In this document: piece by piece, positions 1 through 8,859 of the stretch
Numbering within the stretch: position 1 is the stretch's first letter
How the letters are laid out: the number at the start of each line of letters is the position of its first letter
NCBI GenBank assembly: GCA_022496805.1
Contig: CM040099.1
Coordinates: forward strand, 16,766,531 to 16,830,530
Source: Pohlia nutans
Lineage: Eukaryota; Streptophyta; Bryopsida; Bryales; Mniaceae
Direction of reading: 5' to 3'
DNA length: 64,000 nt
Position numbers and translations under genes: made by a program
Notes under the pieces: generated by a model
What the model saw: the letters and a program-made list of their open reading frames with translations, nothing else
Database searches by the model: none
Told to the model about the DNA's origin: nothing

Positions 1-235
1 TCATTTCAATGCATTACAACAAATTTCATCCATAAATTGTCATTATTTTACTTGTAATCAAATTACAAAAGAATTTTGAACTTTAAGTTTCAAGTTTTAT
101 ACAAAATATTGATGATAGCAATCAAAGAGCTAACTAATTGAATAGAATCTAAAATTCATAATGTACATCTTCTATTTATACACCAAATTCAAAATATCCC
201 TTTTAGTTGCATTTAATAATGAATATGTTTGTTTA
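1..235 (+). repeat. Partial copy of TTAA MITE family A
   Basis: Similar over its length to the right half of the elements at 5714-6287 and (inverted) 60173-60738. Shared landmarks are the stretch around 'aatttcatccataaattgtc' and the later 'agaatctaaaattcataa'. The left end lies outside the window and no right-hand TTAA terminus is preserved. Confidence 0.6.
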
Positions 236-1660
236 CAAAGTCAAGCAAAAAAATGCTTTTAATAAATCATCTCCAATGAATCTATCAATGTGTCTACAAT
301 ATGAAAAATTGCAGGAATTGAAAAAGAAATCGGCCACAATGAAGAAAGTATGTAGGAATAGTAGGATCAAAATGAATTAAATTATTTTATTCTGCATCTC
401 CTTTTATTGAGCCAAGAATATTAAAAAAATAAAATTGAAACTATTTAAGATCATCAATTTTACGTTTGGCACAAATATAGCATTTTTTTCAAACACTTCT
501 TTTAGTAGAAATAATTAAAGATATTATTTTGAAACTTTGGATTTAAGTATCTATTATACAATACAGCTCGGTTTGTCTCACTCGACCATTCCGCACTGGA
601 ATCTGTCGAGAAGACAACCCAAGCTCAAAAACAATAAAAGATCTTAACAATGTGCTCAACGGCACGGGTCCCACTAGTTTATAACAACGACAAATAGGGG
701 GCTCTATGAGAAATTAAAACCACAATAAAACACAATTTGGTGTAATTTATAGTCTTCGACCAAAAACATTCAAATTTCAACATAGTGAACACCCTTTTTA
801 GTACAAAATACCGTACTTTCACCCATCTTTGGTGAAATATTTTCTTTCATTTTACATAAGGTTTTATAAGGAATGCATATTTTTCCATAATTTTAATCTC
901 AATACTGAAGTTGAGACAAACTTTAAAAGTGAAATATAGAAGATACATCAGGAATTAATATCAACATACAGGTTCCTCCATGTCCACACTATGTGGTACT
1001 AATTTGCACTCATAATGATGCCCAAAACCACCAACTACTTTTTTCACAATACTTTGCATGCCATTGGTTTGCTTGACCTTCCAAGCAACTATAACACTCC
1101 TCCGAAAAATATTTAATATTTACTACAAATAGATCTGGAGTTGAATAAATGTAGAATAATTAAAAAGTCATAATAAAAATTTATAGCATTTGGAAAAAAA
1201 TTAAACAAAAGCTTCAAAAATTCATAACTTATGTATACAATATCCACATATTAATATGTATTTTTGTGTGCTAGAATATGCTCTTCAAAATGAAAACAAA
1301 ATCCACAAATGAAATTTTCTTGTTTACATACGGTAACAAGCGGTTAATCATGGAGTCTTTGCCTTCGTATGTACTTCAAATTTATTTTTATACCAGAGTA
1401 AAAGTATACAAACTCTCAAGTACAATGTATACATAACTCCTGGTAACTCCTCAAAAACAAAGCGTTTGTATACTTTCATTGTCTCCCCTAGAAGAGCAGA
1501 GACAATAAAAGTATACAAACCCAACTGTTGAAAGCTACGACAATGGAAAAACTATGAAATAACACCCTTGGAAATTTCTGATGCATGAGGAGAACATATA
1601 CTATAATCATGTACCTGAATAAGAAACATCTTAGTTTCTGCCTGCAGGCCCCATTTTAAG
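236..1660. other. AT-rich non-coding stretch
   Basis: No open frame with recognisable similarity, no clear repeat structure and no RNA gene was seen here. Confidence 0.5.
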
Positions 1661-1952
1661 AGCATTTACACCCATACACGCTAGAACCGACACGCTGAAA
1701 TTATTCATTTACATTTGAAGAGCCCTTGCACTTACACTCTCTCACCTTTGCACGCCTCTCACACATCAAAAGTGCACATCAAATAGTCAATGAACCAATC
1801 GCAAGTACAACGTGGGATATGATCAACTAAAGAATGATTTGAAGAATCATTTTTTAACACCCTAGGATTGAGAGTCAAAAGGCATTTCTGAAGGGCCCTT
1901 CGCACTTTTCATCTAGTTCTTGAGACTCTAGCTGGGTGGCCATGCTCTAATT
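1661..1952. repeat. MITE-like dispersed repeat, copy 1
   Basis: About 290 bp, clearly homologous to 18312-18592 (shared 'cacatcaaatagtcaatg', 'gattgagagtcaaaaggc' and related stretches). Both copies begin near AGAGCATT and end near GGCCATGCTCT or GGCCATGCTTT, giving a short imperfect terminal inverted repeat. The target duplication is not certain, so the superfamily is left open. Confidence 0.55.
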
Positions 1953-2237
1953 AAAGCTTCTTATAGCTATCTAGCCATTCTATTGCAATCAAGCACCTCC
2001 TATCTATTCTCTACAGTACCGTGTGTCGATTTCTAACCGCCCAGCGTATATTTCAATCCCGACAATGCGAACTGCACTCGGAACGGAATCTCATGCATGC
2101 TTTCGAGTTGCAGCGTCCAAGCTCCGTGTCAATTGGCCGAGTGAGGGCGACTTTCATCGCAACACAGTGAACAGTTTCCGGGAAAATAAAGTCTAGTGGA
2201 GCTAGAGCTCGATGTATAAACTCTCACGTCTGACAAG

Positions 2238-2373
2238 TGTATATATATATCTACCTCATCAAACATCAATCTTCACAGCTAGATTTGGAAACAACTTGCA
2301 ATTGCTAGTGTTCAATTTGAATTGTAGTGAGTGCTTGTTTTGTATATCGAGCTGGGAAGAGCCTGCTGATATA
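2238..2373 (+). promoter_or_regulatory. Probable germin promoter TATA box and first part of leader
   Basis: A TATA-like run (tgtatatatatatc) near 2239-2252 is followed by about 100 bp of leader-like sequence up to the TA target at 2372-2373 of the Tc1 element. Without that element this sequence would join directly to 3971, placing the TATA about 170 bp upstream of the germin ATG. The promoter assignment is inference from spacing. Confidence 0.45.
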
Positions 2374-3970
2374 CAGTGACCTTCAAAACTGTCCCAATGT
2401 TTGTACATGTTACATTCAAAAAACAATGGAGGTAAGAGAAATTCATGGAATGGAACGTAGTAAATTTACTGAAATAGTACATACAATGTACTAATTGTTT
2501 ACAAAAATTTCTACAAAATTGAAGCACTCAATGAGAAGGGAAAAAAACCTAAAGCTACTCTGTATATTGGGACACTTTTGAAGGTCCAACATGGAAATTC
2601 CTCACCACTTTGTCCATTTTCCTTTGGATTTTAATACAGCTGCTATTCGTCTGGGCATGGATTCTATAAGTCTCTTGCAATCATCAACAATGATAGAAGG
2701 GAAGGTTTCTTCTACACAAGACCATAATTCAAGTATCCCTTTTGGTGGTGTATCATATCGGTTTAATCTCCTTTTCAAAATTGCCCATAGATTTTCTATA
2801 GGATTCAAATCTGGAGACTGAGCAGGCCAAGATAAGACACCAAAAAGTTGCCTAGAAAACCATTGTTTCATACTATTACTGCTATGTATAGGTGCATTAT
2901 CCTGTTGAAATATGACTTTTGATACATCTAAATTATATTTTTGAATTGTACCATAGGGATGCTCCTCCAAGATTTTTTGATAACCATGTTGATTGAGGCG
3001 ACCTTCAATTCTATACATCATGCCAGGTCCATGTATACACATACATCCCCATATCATCACGGAACCACCACCATGCTTAACAATCGGAATAACAGTCCGC
3101 TCTGAAAGTTCTTGTGGATCACGAACCCAACACCAAAGTCTCCCATCTGAAGAAAATCTATTAATTTTAGTCTCACCTGAGAATATCACGTGACTCCAAT
3201 CATCAATAGTCCAGTGCTGATACTTTCTGGCAAATTCTAAACGAGCCCTAATATTATTGCTTGACAAATGTGGTTTCTTTTCTTTCACATGCGATTGCAA
3301 ACCTGCTTTACAAAGTCCACGGCGTACAGTAACTTCACTAACTTGTACTCCAAAAACTTCTTGCACCTGTTTAGTAGCTTCTCTTGCAGTAGACACCTTC
3401 CCTCTAGTTACACTAGTTACACAAGACCGCTCCATTGCACTTGTCAACTTGCGTGGTCTACCTCCAACTGAAAGCTTTGCATCTGGAAAATGCTTCTGAC
3501 GGAGCCTCTGTACACTTGATTTACCAACATGCAAAGACTTTGCTATCTCTCTCACACTACAACCTTTTTGAAGCAAAGAGAGTACATTCTGTTGCTTCCC
3601 CTCGGACAATGGTCTCACCATTTTTACTTGTGAAGTTAAACACGAAAAAAACAAATATATGACGCAAGAAGAACAGATACACACAACAGAACACAAACCA
3701 AGCAATTCAGAATGCATGTACACTTCACTTGCTATGTACACAAGATTCACTCATATGGACTTTCAAAACTGTCCCAATGAAGAGGAAATATCTAGAGCTT
3801 CAATCCATGCACATGCATGTAGAGACAAGTGGCAAGACTTGCTCCTCAATTACCTTACTGATAATAGAATGTAACTAAATTGATGCCATGTCAGTCTAGC
3901 ATGCAATCACTATTTGGTGACTCACAAAACTTCCAAATCAAAAACATTGGGACACTTTTGAAGGTCACTG
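2374..3970 (-). mobile_element. Tc1-type DNA transposon (DD34E), TA target duplication
   Basis: The element is 1,597 bp long. It starts CAGTGACCTTCAAAACTGTC and ends with the near-exact reverse complement of that, flanked by TA at 2372-2373 and 3971-3972. A second pair of the same repeat lies internally at about 2568-2588 and 3759-3780. Each internal copy is inverted relative to the outer repeat on its own side, so each end of the element is itself a roughly 215-bp inverted pair around the single transposase gene. Tc1/mariner elements always duplicate TA. Plant mariner-like elements normally carry a DD39D transposase, whereas this one has Tc1-type DD34E spacing. Confidence 0.95.
2602..3621 (-). 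CDS. Tc1-family transposase, first catalytic Asp replaced
   Basis: The frame is 339 codons from the ATG at 3621 (MVRPLSEG), close to the usual 340 residues of Tc1 transposases. The N-terminal third reads as paired helix-turn-helix DNA-binding domains with a GRPRK hook, followed by the DDE domain. The second Asp is in FQQDNAPIH and the Glu in SPDLNPIENLW; 34 residues separate them, the Tc1 DD34E signature. At the expected first Asp (VIFSDE in relatives) this copy reads VIFSGET, a GAT-to-GGT type change. The frame is otherwise intact, with no stop or frameshift. Cut-and-paste transposition needs all three acidic residues, so this protein should bind ends but not cut. The gene runs opposite to the neighbouring germin gene. 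The frame is open upstream of 3621, but the ATG used here matches the family start. Confidence 0.95.
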   Translation of the reverse strand: MVRPLSEGKQQNVLSLLQKGCSVREIAKSLHVGKSSVQRLRQKHFPDAKLSVGGRPRKLTSAMERSCVTSVTRGKVSTAREATKQVQEVFGVQVSEVTVRRGLCKAGLQSHVKEKKPHLSSNNIRARLEFARKYQHWTIDDWSHVIFSGETKINRFSSDGRLWCWVRDPQELSERTVIPIVKHGGGSVMIWGCMCIHGPGMMYRIEGRLNQHGYQKILEEHPYGTIQKYNLDVSKVIFQQDNAPIHSSNSMKQWFSRQLFGVLSWPAQSPDLNPIENLWAILKRRLNRYDTPPKGILELWSCVEETFPSIIVDDCKRLIESMPRRIAAVLKSKGKWTKW

Positions 3971-4022
3971 TATTTATTTCTTCTCGATAATCGAGCGAGC
4001 TTGGAAGTTGTCGATCAGATTC

Positions 4023-4691
4023 ATGGCGAGGTGGAGGAGTGTGAGCTGGGTCGTCGCCATGCTGCTGTTCGTGGGAGCTGCTCTTGTGGAGGCCGCGGAC
4101 CCCGACCCCTTGCAGGACTTCTGCGTGGCGGATCTGTCGCCCACGGCGCCGCTCATGAACGGCTACGCCTGCAAGCCGCGCAGCGCCGTGACCGCCGACG
4201 ACTTCGTGTACAGGGGCTTCCGCCAGCCCGGCGGCGACGTGAACCAGGCGCCCACGGGCGCCACGGCCGTCATCGCCACGCCCGTGGAGTACCCCGGCCT
4301 CAACACGCAGGGCCTCACGCACGGCCGCCTGGACTTCGCCATCGGCGGCGTGGTGCCGCTGCACACGCACCCGCGCGCGTCCGAGACGCTGTTCGTGATC
4401 AAGGGCTCCATCTACACGGGCTTCGTCAGCGACGACAACGTGCTGTACGCCGCCACGGTGTATCCGGGCGACGTGATCCTGTTCCCGCGCGCGCTGCTGC
4501 ACTTCCAGCTCAATGTGGGCAACGAGACCGCCATCACGTTCAACACGCTGAACTCGCAGAACCCGGGCCTGCTGCTCACCGCCAACCAGATCTTCACGCC
4601 CAACATCACCAGCGCCGTCATCGAGAAGTCGTTCGGCGTGGACGCCGCCACCGTCAAGCTGCTCAAGGCCTCCTACCCCGGCCACCCGTAA
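4023..4691 (+). CDS. Germin-like protein (cupin, secreted)
   Basis: An intronless gene encoding 222 residues, the usual germin size. The ATG at 4023 was chosen because it opens a signal peptide (MARWRSVSWVVAMLLF, then an AALVEA cleavage region); the frame is open slightly further upstream but without an ATG. The mature protein starts with the germin N-terminal region carrying two Cys (DFCVADL and GYACKP). Cupin box 1 reads PLHTHPRASETLFVIKG, supplying two His and one Glu for manganese. Box 2 reads GDVILFPRALLHFQLNVG, supplying the third His. Germins are apoplastic hexamers with oxalate oxidase or superoxide dismutase activity, but the activity of this member cannot be read from sequence. The coding region is far more GC-rich, with strong GC at third positions, than its surroundings. 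A Tc1 element interrupts its leader 52 bp upstream. A possible poly(A) signal (aataaatga) lies near 4756. Confidence 0.95.
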   Translation: MARWRSVSWVVAMLLFVGAALVEAADPDPLQDFCVADLSPTAPLMNGYACKPRSAVTADDFVYRGFRQPGGDVNQAPTGATAVIATPVEYPGLNTQGLTHGRLDFAIGGVVPLHTHPRASETLFVIKGSIYTGFVSDDNVLYAATVYPGDVILFPRALLHFQLNVGNETAITFNTLNSQNPGLLLTANQIFTPNITSAVIEKSFGVDAATVKLLKASYPGHP

Positions 4692-5709
4692 GCCTGGCAG
4701 GATTCAATTCAATTCATCAAGGCATCTAGCTAACTAGCTAATTCCACCACCGACAAATAAATGAATGTGAGCGTAGATTAACTAGAATTCATTCCTGTCG
4801 ATTTGATTTCGCTACAGTATGTGTACTCAGAAATTTACGCCTTTGCAGTTTGCAGTGATCACTGATGGAGTCAGATAGATCTATCCATGGTTAGTTATTG
4901 TGCCTGAATCCGGTGTGTATTTGTGTCGGCATTGGATAATTATATACACATCAGTGACATCACTAGTTCATACAAGTAACCAGTTCAAGAGATTGACTCT
5001 TTCTAGAGTGATATTGTATTTTGCATGAGATATACCATTAAAATAAAAACAGTGAATTTGACCAATCACAGAATGATCATTTTTGAATTGTAATGTGTAA
5101 TCTTGTATATATGACCATCTTAGTTCAATGACTTATTGACTCCTATTTTATAAACATAAAATAAATGGGGTCAGTTAATAGATGGATATTAAGCCTTAAA
5201 GACAGGAGTTTTGGAATTATGGTGGTGGACGACATGTTCGACAAGGTGGAGATGCAGCTGCGCTGGCACGGCTCCAAGTTGGTGCTCGAGTAACTATCCG
5301 CGCTGCAGCTTGAAAAATTCACGGCGTACGTGGATGCTGAGCTTGATCCGTCGCAGAGGATTTCAATAAATCCCCTGGTGGTCTTGATGAATGGGGACAA
5401 AAGTGCCCCCTATTTTTGTCCTTGTCAGGGCCCACCTTAAAAAACAACCCCCTCCTCCAATGGTTTTTTATTCCCAATTAGGTGCCCCTAGGGTAACTTG
5501 GAACCGTAAGCCCCAAATTTGCAAAAAAAATTGCCAAAAAAAAGCACCGAAGGTGCCCAAAATGGAAATTTCAGAAAAGGGGGGGCCATGAACAGTGGTC
5601 TCGCAGGGGTCTCGCATTCAAGACCACCGGGGATATAGAGACGGGGGGTCGCAAATGCGAGCCTTGAAAACAACCTCGAGCCTCCTCTTCGCACTTGGAT
5701 TAACCTTAT
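4692..5709. other. Germin 3' region with a short GC-rich gene-like fragment
   Basis: After the germin 3' end the sequence is AT-rich and non-coding. At about 5218-5350 there is an abrupt GC-rich patch whose plus frame reads MVVDDMFDKVEMQLRW and continues briefly before a stop. It looks like a captured or relic coding fragment; its parent gene was not recognised. Nothing else identifiable was seen up to the TTAA at 5710. Confidence 0.35.
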
Positions 5710-5713
5710 TTAA

Positions 5714-6287
5714 CCCCTAACTGCCTAAGCATCCATTTTTTGGACGATGTACAGATTTCATCCAAAATTTCTCATCCGTCATGCACTTTTGGCAGTGTGG
5801 AATTTTTTCTGTAGATTTTATAGGAAGTTAGCTTCATGCATATGTGATCCAATTAGAAAGGGGATGATTTGTGTAATTTTTATGCCTCATTTCATGTTGT
5901 AATGATTCACCCAAAATTTTAAAGATTTCAATGTGAAAGTGCTCTAAAAAAAGTCAACTCATAAATTTAAGCAATTAAAAAATCTCCAAAAATCAATACA
6001 CATAGAGTATTACATTTCAACCAATCACAATGAATTTCATCCGTAGATTGTCAATATCTTATTTGTAATTAAATTACAAATTAATTTAAAATTTCACTTT
6101 TCAGATTTTATACAAAATTATTGGTAATAGCAATCATAAATCTAACCGTATCAATGGATAGAATCTAAAATTCATAACGTACAACTTCTATTCATATTTC
6201 AAGTTCAAAATATCCATCTAGGTTGCATTTTATAATGCATCTTTGCAAAACTACCAAATTTGAAGAGGGCTCTAAGGCATTTAGGGG
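5714..6287 (+). mobile_element. piggyBac-like MITE, family A (TTAA flanks)
   Basis: 574 bp between TTAA at 5710-5713 and TTAA at 6288-6291. The ends are CCCCTAACTGCCTAAGC and, at the right, AAGGCATTTAGGGG (reverse complement CCCCTAAATGCCTT). A full-length inverted relative lies at 60173-60738 and partial relatives at 1-235 and within 62647-63108. TTAA duplication with C/G-rich tips is the mark of piggyBac transposition. There is no coding capacity. Confidence 0.75.
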
Positions 6288-6434
6288 TTAACCCTGGCTA
6301 TCATCCTACAAGTCCCTTTCTTTGCGATGTCGGATCTTCCTTAGTTCATAAAATCAACCTCAAGTGACTTCTGTCTTTTGGTGATCCCTCCATGGTAGCG
6401 GTGATTGTTTTGGACATGTTCTGTGTTCTTTTAA

Positions 6435-7428
6435 CCCCTAAGCGTCCATTGTGTATTTTCTGTAGTTTAGGAAAATTGGACTCCCTGCTGAAAATCATTT
6501 GTTTGTGTGAAAATGACTTCAGCTTGACACAATTGACACTATTGATCTTGTAGTAGAGAACAAGAGCTTTAAAATGATATATTGCAACCAAAGAACTGAG
6601 ATAAAATGAGAAAATGCCACCGTGATGCAATAACAGACTCATACAATGTAAACAATAACAAACTCATGTCAAGAACAGACTCATACAATGTAAACAATAA
6701 CGAACTCATGTCAAGAACAGACTCATACATAATTACTCCATTACAATCTTTCATGTCAAGGATAGACTCATGCATAATTATTGTGAATTTTATAAGCGAG
6801 AGTGACTTATCCATGTATGATTTAGGATAAAGTTTATACGTTAAAATAATAAAAGAGTTGGTACATTGATCAAGATTGGGCTTCATACACTAATTGAACA
6901 TGAACAAGAGAACATAATCCCAAAAAAGAATCCAAGATAACAAACTTCCAAACACAAGATATACCACATAGTAAATGTGTTGTATTTGTAAGTATTTACC
7001 GTCTTTTGAGGTATTTGCAGTATTTTGGTGTTTTGTACATGAGTATTTTGGATAGCTAAGTAAATCAGATTCCAAATTTTCTTTTTGCATCATCTGTAGA
7101 ATCAAAAGTTACACTTTTGAGCTTCAAACATCGGACTGACATTTCATTTTCTAATGATCTAGTGACCAGTGATCTACAGTAAATAGGTAGATTAGTGTTA
7201 GATACACTAATTTACATAAACATGTTGTAAGTTTTTACTCTTGACCAATTTTTTTACCCTCTATATTGGTCAAGATGGGGATCTTTCAATAGTATTGGAA
7301 TCAATGTCTTTGGTAAAAAAATTTGTCGAGAGTAAAAATCTATAATATCTTCAAATCTTATAATTATCTAACACTAATCTACCTATTTAGTTTAGTGACC
7401 ACTTAGTGGTTACATAGGCACTAAAGGG
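6435..7428. mobile_element. TTAA-flanked MITE, family E
   Basis: About 994 bp between TTAA at 6431-6434 and 7429-7432, with tips CCCCTAAGCGTCC and CACTAAAGGG. The interior from about 6740 on is homologous to 27830-28305 inside the CACTA element, which also ends GGGCACTAAAGGG+TTAA. It contains a tandem repeat of about 45 bp (6635-6735) built on 'acagactcatacaatgtaaa'. Short frames in it are not gene-like. Confidence 0.6.
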
Positions 7429-7439
7429 TTAAGGGTTAA

Positions 7440-8859
7440 GAGCAAAATTTCAATTTTATTCCACAAATGATCAATCAAAGCACACCTAGCAAATAAAATA
7501 AAATTCACATAGCTGCCAATTAGTAACAACGCCTGGTCGTCCACTGACCGGTGACAAGTTGAAAATCATCATACGGAATCTACGAAAGAACATTGATCCC
7601 TATGACCTTACGGACCCTGATTGAAGGATCTCATTTCTTAGAATTACATGTTAATTAACACTTGCATTGTAAATGTTGACTTTCCAACCCATAGGAAAGA
7701 AACCCCCCAACAAATGCATTTCGTACCTCAATGTAGTACCACCCAAGTAATCACACTAATAACGTTATCCTTAACTCAAAAAGTTTTGAACCCCACTTTG
7801 ATAACCATTAACTTAAAGTTTTGAATCCTTTGACTAGGATAACTCGATTGTTTTCTTGTGCCAGTATTAATTTTTCCTCGGTCATTTTTTGCAGGCCGCA
7901 AATATCGTAAAGAGAGTGCCAATTGCACCCTTTGAAATAGAGCCTCCCAATTATGAGGTTCTTCTAACGTGAATTGATGCTTTCAACAGCTAGGAGCAAT
8001 CCACTCCCCTTTTTTGAACCACTTTTGAAACTCTATACACTGATCACTTCTCTGCAGCAATCAGTTGTATGAAATTCAATCTGACAGGAGTGCATGCAGC
8101 TTAAAGTACAGCAAGCTGAGGATCTACCTGTCAAGTTGTCAGAAGGCTCAATCAGCTCGCCATGTGACTGGAGAGCTGAATGCCCGTTACTATAAGAGCA
8201 CCAAAGAGAGGCTGCGGTTCCAAGCTCTTCTTCCCCCACGATCTCCATACCTTTCATGCTAAACGGGAAGATTGGTCTCGGTGAAAGCTAGTGTCAGTTG
8301 GTTAACTGCTAGTCGGAAGTCTTGGATGCAGTTGTATATCAGGACAGACTATTCCGGAAGAATCGTACACCCTGCCATGCACCATCGACAATTCTCGTCA
8401 GCAAGTGAAATGACAGAGTACATAGCTAACTGGAATGAGTTACTAAATGTCCGCACTGCCCAAGTTGTGTCACTTAGAAAACTAGTGCCAACTCCTGCGA
8501 ACTTGCAATGGCATTTACATTCGTTTCAACAAGTTAACTCCCTGATTTTGGACAAGTAAATTAACTGTGCTTACACCAATGGTTTGAAGTGCTAAATTTG
8601 ACTTGAAAACGTAACTCCCCATTAGTTACCTCACAAGTGCGGGCATATAATAGGTTAGTTAACTTTCAACTAGCTCATGGGTCTTAGCACCCCAGCTAGC
8701 CAATTGGCGCTACTTGGTTGGTGCGGGCAGGGCTTAAGAGTAAAGCTAGTGAAGCAGGAGCATGGAGAGGAGAGAATAGACTGGCAACCACCTATTTACT
8801 AGGCCAACTTGTAGTCTATCACAGATCGGCGATTCAACGGAGTATTCAGATTTCAATAT
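7440..8859. other. Intergenic region downstream of CDC6
   Basis: Mostly non-coding. An open plus-strand stretch at 8272-8559 (95 codons, beginning without an ATG) has balanced composition but matches no family I recognise. I treat it as a possible relic and not as a gene. Confidence 0.35.

Noticed and set aside
4001..4729. Frames overlapping the germin gene on both strands
   Set aside because: High GC suppresses stop codons in every frame; only the cupin frame has motifs and a signal peptide.
8272..8559. 95-codon plus-strand open frame downstream of CDC6
   Set aside because: No recognisable domain, no ATG at its start and no splice context; kept only as a possible relic.
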